From positions 97,610-161,609 of the forward strand of contig NZ_JAGPXN010000015.1 of NCBI RefSeq assembly GCF_018070575.1: 64,000 nt of DNA, in the 5' to 3' direction. This DNA is from Micromonospora sp. C31. GTDB lineage: Bacteria; Actinomycetota; Actinomycetes; Mycobacteriales; Micromonosporaceae. Below are positions 17,405-25,963 of this stretch, piece after piece. Position 1 is the first letter of the stretch. Every line of letters begins with the position of its first letter. Position numbers and translations under genes: made by a program. The notes below the pieces were generated by a model, which had not been told where the DNA came from, ran no database searches, and saw only the letters and a program-made list of their open reading frames with translations.

Positions 17405-18817
17405 GTGAAGCTCGACTCGCTCGTACGATCGCTCGGGCGCGAGTCGACGCTCGCGGTGCAGTCCTCGGAGGAACTCGTCGCGGCGGTACGCCGGCAGGCC
17501 GAGAAGGCCGAGGACCGCGAGGCCTACCGGTATGCCAAGGCGCTGTCGCCGGTGCCGATCGGCCCGGGGGTGCGGACCAGCCCGGCGCAGGTGCTGCACG
17601 AGCTGGGCGTGGCCACGACGTTCCTGACCGCCTCGCCCCTGGCGCAGGTGGCCCGGCACTGGGCGCACGTGCGCTACTGCGCGACGCTGACCGCACGCAG
17701 CGGCTGCCTCGCCCTGTCCCCGCACGCTGGCAACGTGGTCTACCACCACAAGGTGGCGCAGTCCGAGCAGTTGGGCATCGGGCTGGCGCTGATGGTCGCG
17801 AAGACGGTGCTGCGGCGACAGCACCCGCACTGGGACTTCCACGCCGTCGACGCGGAGGTGGCGTTGAAGGCCGGCTTCCTCGACGGCGTCGGCGACGTCG
17901 ACACCGCGTCGAAGACCAAGAAGCGGCCGGACTACATCCTGCTCGGGCACCACAGCTCCGGCCGGCGCAGCGGCGTGAAGATCGTGATCCTGGAGTGCAA
18001 GGGCACCCACAAGTCGGCGACCTTCGCGTACGAGCAGTTGGCGCGGGCGGTCGTGCAGGTCGACGCGCTGCGGGTGGCCGGGCGCCGCCAGCCGTCGCTG
18101 ATGGTGGCGTCGCACCTGAGCGAGAGCCGGATCACCTCGTACGTCCTCGATCCGCCGGGTGACGGCGAGCTGTGGTCGGGCGCGGACGACGACCTGGACG
18201 AGCTGCTGCACGCGGCCCCCGACGACCAGGACTGGCGGGCCAGGACCGCGGTTCCCGACGACGCCCTCGCCGGGGAGGTTCCCACCGACGGCGCTCCCCC
18301 GCCGGCCGGCACGCGGGTGCCGCCCGCCGGGGAGCCGCCGCCCGGAGCGCCCGAGGTGTTCGACATCCCCGCCGGGCAGCGCGGCTGGTTCACCCAGATC
18401 CTGACCCGGGCGGTGGCGGCGACCACGCTGCTCTTCGCGGGCGACAACGCGACGGCCCGCGGCTATGCCACACCCCGGCAACGCGGGGAGCCGGCGGCGC
18501 CCGCGCAGGATGCCCTGTTCGAGCCGGATCTGCCGTGGACGTCGAGCACCGCCCAGACGCTGCCGTTGCGCGGCGGCCTGCGCGCCGAGGGCACCCGCTA
18601 CCTCGCTCCGCTGCCCGGCGGCCAGACGCTGGAGGTGTTCCGGGGCGTGGAGAGCGGGCTGTACCGGCACCTCGCGGAGGGCCGGATCGGTGCGTACCTG
18701 CGGGCGGCACCGCGCGTCTTCGACAGGTGGTCGGCGTTGCGCCGGCAGGGCGAGGTCTTCTCGCTGGGCCGCGACGGCACCATCCTCGTCGTCCGCGCCG
18801 CCGACCGGCGGCGCTGA
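17405..18817 (+). CDS. Putative PD-(D/E)XK nuclease-like protein
   Basis: 470 residues from GTG 17405. In-frame GTG codons at 17360 and 17381 are possible starts. The central region has a restriction-nuclease-like arrangement: VDAEVALKAGFLDGVGDVD, then RPDYILLG, then a strand VKIVILECKGTH. That gives an Asp followed by the E-x-K motif ECK, and then a helix YEQLARAVVQVDALR. These are the features of a PD-(D/E)XK fold. The C-terminal ~180 residues, including a Pro-rich linker near 290-320, are not recognised. No methylase is adjacent. It may be a stand-alone nuclease-like defence protein, or a protein with a nuclease-like fold in another role. It lies in the accessory region between two defence blocks. 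Confidence 0.6.
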   Translation: MKLDSLVRSLGRESTLAVQSSEELVAAVRRQAEKAEDREAYRYAKALSPVPIGPGVRTSPAQVLHELGVATTFLTASPLAQVARHWAHVRYCATLTARSGCLALSPHAGNVVYHHKVAQSEQLGIGLALMVAKTVLRRQHPHWDFHAVDAEVALKAGFLDGVGDVDTASKTKKRPDYILLGHHSSGRRSGVKIVILECKGTHKSATFAYEQLARAVVQVDALRVAGRRQPSLMVASHLSESRITSYVLDPPGDGELWSGADDDLDELLHAAPDDQDWRARTAVPDDALAGEVPTDGAPPPAGTRVPPAGEPPPGAPEVFDIPAGQRGWFTQILTRAVAATTLLFAGDNATARGYATPRQRGEPAAPAQDALFEPDLPWTSSTAQTLPLRGGLRAEGTRYLAPLPGGQTLEVFRGVESGLYRHLAEGRIGAYLRAAPRVFDRWSALRRQGEVFSLGRDGTILVVRAADRRR

Positions 18818-18872
18818 ACACGCCGCCGGCAACACCCCGGGATGTACGCGAGCCCGCGCAGGCAGCCGTCCG

Positions 18873-19202
18873 TCACTCCTCGGTGTCGGCCGGTTCCTCG
18901 TCGGACGGCAGCACCGACGGGTCCGGGCGGAGCGGGGCGGGCTTGGGCAGGGCACCGAGACCGACGCGCTCCAACGCGTCGTGCAGGCTGCCACGCAACT
19001 CCTTGACCACGTCCTCCTTGGCCTGCCGGTAGGCCAACTGGGCAGCCGCGCCCGCCGCGTGACCGGCCTGCCGGTAGCCGCCCCACCATTCGAGCCGCCG
19101 GTAGATCCCGTTTTCCTTCCTGATGCGCACGACCCAGTAGGTCGAGCCGTGCTTGCGTACCGTCCAGTAACTGTCGTCGGCGGTGTAGCTGCGGTAAGAC
19201 AT
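18873..19202 (-). CDS. Conserved hypothetical protein (109 aa), Trp/Tyr-rich
   Basis: 109 residues from ATG 19200-19202 with GGCGGG just upstream. The N-terminal half is rich in aromatic and basic residues (SYWTVRKHGSTYWVVRIRKE; YRRLEWWGGYRQ) and probably forms a small beta-structure. The middle forms a helix (AAAQLAYRQAKEDVVKEL) and the tail is acidic and proline-rich. No family is recognised. It is convergent with the nuclease-like gene and divergent from the XRE regulator. Confidence 0.6.
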   Translation of the reverse strand: MSYRSYTADDSYWTVRKHGSTYWVVRIRKENGIYRRLEWWGGYRQAGHAAGAAAQLAYRQAKEDVVKELRGSLHDALERVGLGALPKPAPLRPDPSVLPSDEEPADTEE

Positions 19203-19492
19203 GCCCGCCAACCTATCGATCCTCCACACCCGAGGCCTCAGCCACACGTCCATAGTGGAACGCCACCCGCTCCGATCCTGCTGGCGGTCGCATTCAGGCG
19301 TCGCGCCCGCCAGTCCTTGCGCGTGGGAATTGCGCGGAAATGACGCTTGTCGGAGCCGCACGGTATGGTCAGGACCGGGCAGCAGGATTGCAATCCAGCC
19401 CAATTCCCGAAACGAAGAAGGGCAACGTTTCTGCGTTGCACCAGCACCACGACCGATGTAACACCATGCAACATGGAGAGGGGCGGGAGCGG

Positions 19493-20374
19493 ATGGCCGA
19501 CGACATGGGATCGACAGTCCCCCGGCGGCAGCTCGGGCGGGCGCTGCGCGAGCTGCGCACCGAGGCGCGCATGACGCTCGACGGCGCGGCCGAGGCGATG
19601 CACTGTAGCCGGCAGAAGATGTGGCGCATCGAGACCGGCCTCGGCCCGGTCCGCGCCCTCGACGTCAAGGCCATGTGCGAGCTGTACGGCGCGACGCCCG
19701 AGCTGGCCGGCGCACTCACCGCGCTGGCCGCCGAGACCAAGGCCAAGGGCTGGTGGCACTCGTACGGCGACGCCATCCCCGACTGGTTCGAACTCTACGT
19801 CGGCCTCGAATCCGCAGCGTCCTTCATCCGTCGCTTCGACGAGGCACTGATACCCGGAATACTTCAATCGCGCGCCTACGCTCTGGCTGTCTACCAGCAC
19901 CGGCACGAGGTGACTGATGAGGAGCGTGAGCGGCTGGTCGAAGTACGGCTCCAACGGCAGGCGCTCCTTCATCGGAGGCTGCCTCGGGCACCCAAGCTCG
20001 AAGTGATCCTGGCCGAGGCAGCGCTGCTCCGCACGGTCGGCGACGCCACCACCATGGCCGACCAGCTCCGTCACCTGCTGGAGGTCGGAGAGCTACCCAA
20101 TGTCTCCGTTCGAGTGCTACCGCTGACCGCCGGGATACACCGGGGCGCGGAGGCGGGCACCTTCGTGATCCTCGACTTCCCACCCGGCAAGCGGACCACT
20201 CCCGAGCCCTCGGTCGTCTACTGCGAGTCGTGGACCGGAGCCCTCTATCTCGATCGGCCGGAGGAGTACGCAGCCTACGAGCAGGTGTGGGCGAGTCTCG
20301 ATGACTTGACGCTCGATGAGGCACAATCAAGGCAGCTCATGAACAAGATCATTGGGGAGGTCCACCGTGGCTGA
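19493..20374 (+). CDS. XRE-family regulator with DUF5753 domain
   Basis: 293 residues from ATG 19493, which has GGGAG about seven bases upstream. Residues ~10-65 are an XRE helix-turn-helix (LGRALRELRTEARMTLDGAA, then CSRQKMWRIETG). The rest is the DUF5753 effector domain (AASFIRRFDEALIPGILQ; LTAGIHRGAEAGTFVILDF; VVYCESWTGALYLD). Such regulators are abundant in Streptomyces and Micromonospora and are usually paired with a small DUF397 protein. Some WhiJ-type pairs control development or antibiotic production. The next gene overlaps by eight bases and is its DUF397 partner. Confidence 0.88.
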   Translation: MADDMGSTVPRRQLGRALRELRTEARMTLDGAAEAMHCSRQKMWRIETGLGPVRALDVKAMCELYGATPELAGALTALAAETKAKGWWHSYGDAIPDWFELYVGLESAASFIRRFDEALIPGILQSRAYALAVYQHRHEVTDEERERLVEVRLQRQALLHRRLPRAPKLEVILAEAALLRTVGDATTMADQLRHLLEVGELPNVSVRVLPLTAGIHRGAEAGTFVILDFPPGKRTTPEPSVVYCESWTGALYLDRPEEYAAYEQVWASLDDLTLDEAQSRQLMNKIIGEVHRG

Positions 20375-20561
20375 TTTGGCTGGCGCGCAGTGGCGCAAGA
20401 GCGCCCACAGCGGAAGCAACGGCGGGGACTGCATCGAGGTTGCCGATAACCTGCCCGGCCTCGTCGCCGTACGCGACAGCAAGGACCCGGCCGGACCCGT
20501 CCTCAACTTCTCCCCCACCGCCTGGAACAGATTCGTCCAGTCAACCAAAGCCGCGCATTGA
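20367..20561 (+). CDS. DUF397 small protein, partner of the XRE regulator
   Basis: 64 residues from GTG 20367, which has GGGGAGG upstream inside the end of the XRE gene. The DUF397 pattern is clear: WRKSAHSGSNGGDCIEVAD, then VAVRDSKDP, then FSPTAWNRFV. The eight-base overlap implies translational coupling. Family knowledge places these proteins in two-component-like regulatory pairs with XRE/DUF5753 proteins. A strong hairpin 18 bp after the stop ends the transcript. Confidence 0.88.
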   Translation: MADLAGAQWRKSAHSGSNGGDCIEVADNLPGLVAVRDSKDPAGPVLNFSPTAWNRFVQSTKAAH

Positions 20562-20579
20562 TAACGCACCCACAAGCGA

Positions 20580-20611
20580 CAGCGCATCTGGTGAGGCCGC
20601 CAGATGCGCTG
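20580..20611 (+). terminator. Hairpin terminator after XRE-DUF397
   Basis: Perfect 12-bp stem (CAGCGCATCTGG, 20580-20591, pairing with 20600-20611) with an 8-nt loop, 18 bp after the DUF397 stop. There is no strong T-run, as is usual in high-GC actinobacteria. Confidence 0.75.
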
Positions 20612-20935
20612 CCATCGCACTCCCGTGAGGCAATCGAATCGCCACCGTCGGCTTCGTCCGCTCGGCCGAACAGCGACCGCCCGGTTCCGCACGCGTTCAC
20701 ATTCGCCGGCTCGATCGTTGCGTGCCGGTTCGCCTTGAGGGCGGCAGATCCCCACCAGCCGTTTGTCGCCGGGCACGCGCAGGTATCCCAGTAACGGCTG
20801 GTCCAATCCACCAAGTCGTCCTGCCAGTGGGCAGTAGTCGCTTTGGAGGCGTCCGCCATCATCCACGCACCAACCCGCCATTAACACGGCGGTTCCTGCC
20901 GTTGATCTTATGACACGCCACGTATGATGCAGGTT

Positions 20936-20969
20936 GCCGAATAGCGAGGCAGAATTGCCGCTATTCGGC
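20936..20969 (-). terminator. Hairpin terminator after the large methyltransferase
   Basis: Perfect 11-bp stem (GCCGAATAGCG at 20936-20946 pairing with 20959-20969) with a 12-nt loop, about 80 bp downstream of the methyltransferase stop on the minus strand. Confidence 0.65.
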
Positions 20970-21049
20970 GGGGCGGCACGTTACATTTCTGGACGTTTGC
21001 CGAAGCTCACTCGTTCCCCCATGTCGAGGAACGAGGGCATCCGGGCGAG

Positions 21050-24000
21050 CTATGACGACTGCCAGCCTTTGTCAATCGCGTCTTGGAGTCGCGCACTGAA
21101 GACGGCGTGCGCCTGCCGATATTCGTTCTCTCGATCCGCCTTGTAGAACGGCGCCGTGTAACCTTCCGGCATCGAATTCCGCACGGGATCGTCGATGTAC
21201 GCCATCAACTGCCCATAGTGTTCCTTGGCCTGCCTGAAACCGAAGGCGTACGGGTCGGCTGCGACCTTTTGCCCTTCTGCATCAAACCACATCTGCTCCT
21301 CTCTTCCGGTGAGGATCGGATACCGAGAACGCAGGATTGCGATTAGCTCATCGACATCCAGCCCGAGCCACACTGACACCAGAGCGTCGATTTCCACCAG
21401 TGCCGCTCGGCGTTCGCGTTCGGATCGCAACGGAGTTACCCATTCCCATGTCGAACGTACCGAACCAAGCGCTGGCATGTCGGCCCAGTCTACCGCCCAA
21501 CTCTCCCGCTCCCAGCAAGAATCGTACAACTGGCTCCACAAGGCCGCATATTCCGAGGTTAGACAGTTCAAACGCAGGGCTCGCAACAGGAGCCCGGATG
21601 CCAAGGGGTGGGAGACCGCTCCTGCCGGCATACTTTTGGCTTCAGTAGCGCCATGATTGGTTCGGCCAGAAATTCGTAGCATGTAGTCGAGCGGAAGCGC
21701 AGCCCAAAAACCGGCAATTAGAGCGGTTTCAGAGTTCGATCTGAGTGCCATGCTGTGCACCGCATGGACATGAGCTGGACCGGGAGGGAGAAGAGCAGCG
21801 AACAGCGATCGTTCAGAGCTCTTAGGATTAATCATCGCCCGCCAGACAAGGCGGTAGAAATCGGTGCAGCTCGCCTCATCCCACCTATCCTCAGCATCAA
21901 GAGCGGCCACGCCCGCGCCACGAACATAGTTGGTACGCGGCACGAACGCTTCCTTTATCGAAGAGACGTCTACGAAGTCCCAATCTCCTTGACTTCGACA
22001 TGGGACCCTTGGCTCCTTGTTCAGCGGATTAGCTATTCCGATGTGAGGGCCTTGGAGAATCACGTCGCGGTACGAGGTTGGGATGACCTGATCCCAAACG
22101 AGTATGCCCTGCTTCTTCGACTTCGCCTCGTCATGACCAAAGCTGATTCGAGGCTGAAAACTCGAAAGCCGCTGACCGTAGGAAGCTAGCGCCGCGATTG
22201 CTCGCTCTTCATCGATGGAGATGGGTTGCAACAAAGGCGTCCGGCCTACCACACCATCAGCCTCGCCTCGAAGGTTGCGCCAGATTTCCAAAGTCCGTCC
22301 ATCTACGCGCACAACTCTCGCACGATGCGGCCGCCGATCCCACGATCCCTGGAATTTTTGACCAGGAGTGGAGCCGGTTCCGTCATGCACCAAAGATTCG
22401 CTCAACGCATGTGCGGCATACAACTGACTTAGATGCAAAAAGTTGATCTCTGTTTTAGCGCCATAGATATGAACCCCGAACTCAAGGTCGCGGCTAGCAT
22501 CCGCAAAGGCCCAATTTGCGCCATTAATAAATCCACCATGAATCCGCAAATGCTTGTATGCAGACGCCCGCAACAAGCCGTCCTTAGTCCCACCGAAATG
22601 GGTATCGGGGTGCACTAATCCGCCGCAACCGCTGATGCCGAGCTGACCCCACACCCTGCACATGAACGCTCGGTAAAGGTCGGGGCGCGTGCCAACAAGC
22701 AATGGAAACGTGGTTGCACCTCCCAAGAACTCGACCTGGGCGACATTTCCTGCCATCTCCAAAACGAAGGCTTGTTGGGTAGATGCCTTCGACAGCAAAG
22801 CAGATTTACGAGCTTGCCACACTTCAATGGAAGGCTTATCGGCAAGCCGAAACCAAGGTTCACTTTCGGCTAGAATGACGTCTTCCTTCCAATCAAGGCG
22901 CACCCATGGAGGGTTGCCGACCTGGAGGTCGAACCCGCCCACGACGAACGCTTGAGTGAAAGTGAGTTCCCAGTGGAAGAAGCCCTGCCGCTCAGCGATC
23001 TGATCGGCGGCGAGGAGCCAGGGAAACCGGTCGGATAGCGTCCACGGCGAGTCGACGCCGATAACGCCATCGAGCTTCTGCTCGAAGTCGCTCATCTCGT
23101 CCAGGCTCGTCAGCTCGCGGCCGTAGAACCGTGCGGTGTTCTCGTCCGCGGCGGTGCGGCCGATGAGGGCTTCCGCGAAGGTGAGCCAGTCATCCAGGTT
23201 GGTCAGGGGCACCTGCTGACGGAGTTGTTCCGCCACGGTCATCCGCCGCGTGCCGCCGGTCGCCTTCGTCGGCAGCTTCATCTGCTGCGCCTGCACATTG
23301 CCGAAGATGTCCTGCGTCTCGTAGACCGGCTCCTCGTACGCCGGCACGTCCTTGACGTGCGAGACCTGGACGGGCGCGGTCGGGTACGCGGGGTCGGAGC
23401 CGTCGAGCAGGCCGACCTTGTCGAGCGGCCAGAACCACAGCGCGCACCACACGTCCATCAGCGTCTTCAGTCGCCAGTAGGGCGTGCCGGGCGCGGTCAG
23501 GTCCTCCAGGATCTTCTCCCGGGCCACCGCCCCGCTCACCGGCGGCAGGCCGTCCGCCCCCCAGACCTTGATGTCGCGGCGGATCTCCCGCTCGGAGATG
23601 GCGAGGCGTTGCTGCACCAGCCCCCACAGGAACTCGACCCGCCCGGCGAGCGCCTGCAACCGCTTGACCTGCGAGTTCTTCCCCTTGCACGACGGCACGC
23701 GCTTCATCGCCGTACGCCATGCCTTGAGTTTGGCGGTCTCGGCCGGCGCCAGCTCGCGGGCCTCCTTCTCCCCCGCGACCGCACCCCAGCCGTCGGCGGG
23801 GAGCAGGAAGTGGTGGATGGTGCCCTCGTCGATCGGCCCGTCCCGGAACGGCTTCTCGGCCGGGGCGGTGGTCAGCCACGACTTGTCGGCGAGCTGCTTC
23901 GGGTCGTAGGTCTTGCGCCCGCAGCCGATGAGGGAGTTGCCGCGTTGCAGGTGCAGGCCGAACCAGGGGGCCTGGAGGCCGGTGTGCATGACATTGAGCC

Positions 24001-25963
24001 AGAGGGAGACCTCGGCCAGCTCGACGGCCGTGCGGTTGAGGTCGACGCCGTAGCAGTTGTGCAGCGCGATGTAGGCCTTCACCCGCTGGAGTTCGAGGTG
24101 GTAGGCCTCCGGGTCGAGGGTGACGTCGAGTTCGGTCTGCCGGCGGCGCAGGTATTCGGCGGCGACCTGGTTGATGGCCTCGTTGAGGAACGCGCCGGAG
24201 CCGAGCGCCGGCTCGCAGATCGTCCAGTCCAGCAGTTCGCGGGCCGGCGTGGTGGTGCCGTCCTGGTCGAGGCGGTACTTGAGGGCGAGCTGGACGGTGA
24301 CCTCGGTCAGCGACTGCGGGGTGTAGTAGGAGGCGCTGGTCTGCCGGTCGCGGCCGGCGAGCCGGTAGACGAACTGGCCCGGCTGGTAGCTGACCCGGCT
24401 GCGCACGCCCGTGTAGGGGTCCTCCTTCTCCACGAACACGTTGTCGTCGTAGTCGTCGGTCTTGGACGCCGGGATCATCCACGAGCCGTCCTTCGGGTCG
24501 CCGTTCTTGGCGACCTCGTAGAGCTGCTCGGTGGCGACGAAACCGGTGTACGACATCAGGCCCTCGTAGACGGCGCCGAGCTGGTTGATGCCGAGCTGGG
24601 CGTACGAGATGAAGCCGCCGCGGCGCCTCCTGCCGCCCCTGGTGAGCATGAGGCGGCGCAGCACCTCGTAGAGGACCTTGTTGCGCAGCCGGGTGTCGAT
24701 CTTCGGGCCGCCCGGGTCGTCGGGGTCGCTGCCGGGCTCGGCGATGAGTCGGCCGATGAGCTTCGTCTTCTCCGGCAGGAACAGGTCCGAGCGCATCGGC
24801 TCGAAGCGCAGGCCCTCGCCCTCGCTGGCCCGCTGCTCGACCTGCGTGCCGCCGCGTGGGCGGTGGCCCTCGTTGACCATGCGGAACAGCAGGTCCAGCG
24901 ACTCGTAGAGGTGGGTGCCGTCCTCGGCGGACGGCGGGAGACGGCGGGAGACCAGGTCGCCGATGCGGGCCAGGCTGTAGCCCTCGACGTACTGGGGGTC
25001 GTTGACGGGCAGCACGCCCAGCTCGGGGCGGGCCTCGGCATAGAGCAGGAACAGGATCCGGTAGAGGTAGCGCAGCGCCTCGCGGCCCAGTTCCTTGGCC
25101 AGCTCGTCGAGGTCCATGACGTGCTGTGGCTGGTGGCCGGCCTGGCGGATGCGGTCGAGGACCTCGTTGGCGATCAGCTCCACGGAGACCTTGAGTCCCT
25201 CGCGGAGTTCGCTGGAGACGCCGACGGCGTGCTGGCGGGAGCCGGCGACCAGGTCGGCGAGGGGTTCCGTGCCGCCCTCGGCCGGCGGGCGCAGCGAGTC
25301 GGCGCCGAACAGGGCGGCGACGACGTCGTACTCCTTGTCGTCGTTGCGGGCGTAGAGGGTGTCGAGGCTGACGGCCAGGTAGCGGCCCTCGCCCCAGGCG
25401 GCCCGGTCGGCGAGGGTGAGCACGCCGCCGCTGAGGATCAGCACGTAGCGGGGCTTCGGGTTGTCGGCGGCCAGCAGGTGCGAGGCGAGCTTCGCGCCGG
25501 TGGCGATGGTCTCGTTGCCGGGCAGCATGACCGGGTCGAGCAGCCGGCCGGCGCCGTCCGGATCCTGGGCGGCCTCCGTGTCGACGGCCCAGCCGCAGTC
25601 GAGCGCGACGACGCCGTGGCCGGTGCCCAGCTCGGCGTGGGCGAGATGGATCTCCTGCTCGTGGCCGTTGCGCTCGACGGTGACGGGCTGCGGCTGCGGC
25701 TCGAAGCCGAGCGCCCGCAGCACGTCCTGGTGCAGCTTGCGCAGCCGCTCCGGGTCGAAGAACTCGTCGTCGGCCAGCTCGGTCTTCGCGTCGAAGTAGG
25801 GGCGGCGCAGGCCGCGCAGGCCGGTGCGCGGCGTCTGCCCGCCGCTCTTCTCCCGCTCGGCCCACAGCTTGACCAGGCCACCCTTGAGGGTGGTGGGCAG
25901 GATCTCGGCCAGGTAGTGCGCGGAAAGATATTCGCCGCGGTTGGTCAAGGACTCGAAGCTCAT
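21050..25963 (-). CDS. Large adenine-specific DNA methyltransferase (PglX/DrmMI/Eco57I-like)
   Basis: 1637 residues. The start ATG 25961-25963 overlaps the SNF2 gene stop by ATGA. Open frame upstream of it is antisense noise of that gene. An N-terminal helical region precedes the SAM motif EPALGSGAF near residue 589 and the catalytic motif NPPW near 1018. A long target-recognition region follows. Size and order fit Eco57I/PglX-type N6-adenine methyltransferases, as used in Pgl/BREX and as DrmMI in class 1 DISARM. Pairing with a SNF2 helicase favours the DISARM reading. The last third (roughly 21050-22880) is clearly less GC-rich than the first two thirds, which suggests a horizontally replaced specificity region. 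It modifies host DNA so that the partner machinery can tell self from foreign DNA. Confidence 0.88.
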   Translation of the reverse strand: MSFESLTNRGEYLSAHYLAEILPTTLKGGLVKLWAEREKSGGQTPRTGLRGLRRPYFDAKTELADDEFFDPERLRKLHQDVLRALGFEPQPQPVTVERNGHEQEIHLAHAELGTGHGVVALDCGWAVDTEAAQDPDGAGRLLDPVMLPGNETIATGAKLASHLLAADNPKPRYVLILSGGVLTLADRAAWGEGRYLAVSLDTLYARNDDKEYDVVAALFGADSLRPPAEGGTEPLADLVAGSRQHAVGVSSELREGLKVSVELIANEVLDRIRQAGHQPQHVMDLDELAKELGREALRYLYRILFLLYAEARPELGVLPVNDPQYVEGYSLARIGDLVSRRLPPSAEDGTHLYESLDLLFRMVNEGHRPRGGTQVEQRASEGEGLRFEPMRSDLFLPEKTKLIGRLIAEPGSDPDDPGGPKIDTRLRNKVLYEVLRRLMLTRGGRRRRGGFISYAQLGINQLGAVYEGLMSYTGFVATEQLYEVAKNGDPKDGSWMIPASKTDDYDDNVFVEKEDPYTGVRSRVSYQPGQFVYRLAGRDRQTSASYYTPQSLTEVTVQLALKYRLDQDGTTTPARELLDWTICEPALGSGAFLNEAINQVAAEYLRRRQTELDVTLDPEAYHLELQRVKAYIALHNCYGVDLNRTAVELAEVSLWLNVMHTGLQAPWFGLHLQRGNSLIGCGRKTYDPKQLADKSWLTTAPAEKPFRDGPIDEGTIHHFLLPADGWGAVAGEKEARELAPAETAKLKAWRTAMKRVPSCKGKNSQVKRLQALAGRVEFLWGLVQQRLAISEREIRRDIKVWGADGLPPVSGAVAREKILEDLTAPGTPYWRLKTLMDVWCALWFWPLDKVGLLDGSDPAYPTAPVQVSHVKDVPAYEEPVYETQDIFGNVQAQQMKLPTKATGGTRRMTVAEQLRQQVPLTNLDDWLTFAEALIGRTAADENTARFYGRELTSLDEMSDFEQKLDGVIGVDSPWTLSDRFPWLLAADQIAERQGFFHWELTFTQAFVVGGFDLQVGNPPWVRLDWKEDVILAESEPWFRLADKPSIEVWQARKSALLSKASTQQAFVLEMAGNVAQVEFLGGATTFPLLVGTRPDLYRAFMCRVWGQLGISGCGGLVHPDTHFGGTKDGLLRASAYKHLRIHGGFINGANWAFADASRDLEFGVHIYGAKTEINFLHLSQLYAAHALSESLVHDGTGSTPGQKFQGSWDRRPHRARVVRVDGRTLEIWRNLRGEADGVVGRTPLLQPISIDEERAIAALASYGQRLSSFQPRISFGHDEAKSKKQGILVWDQVIPTSYRDVILQGPHIGIANPLNKEPRVPCRSQGDWDFVDVSSIKEAFVPRTNYVRGAGVAALDAEDRWDEASCTDFYRLVWRAMINPKSSERSLFAALLPPGPAHVHAVHSMALRSNSETALIAGFWAALPLDYMLRISGRTNHGATEAKSMPAGAVSHPLASGLLLRALRLNCLTSEYAALWSQLYDSCWERESWAVDWADMPALGSVRSTWEWVTPLRSERERRAALVEIDALVSVWLGLDVDELIAILRSRYPILTGREEQMWFDAEGQKVAADPYAFGFRQAKEHYGQLMAYIDDPVRNSMPEGYTAPFYKADRENEYRQAHAVFSARLQDAIDKGWQSS

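Larger units (their letters stand above)
20562..21049. other. Intergenic region between convergent units
   Basis: 488 bp between the DUF397 gene and the 3' end of the large methyltransferase gene. It contains two perfect hairpins, one next to each gene (20580-20611 and 20936-20969). I see no convincing gene in the ~320 bp between them. Confidence 0.5.

Noticed and set aside
20503..20862. Minus-strand frame of 119 codons in the intergenic region
   Set aside because: It runs through the terminator hairpin and the DUF397 gene, with no family and no ribosome site.
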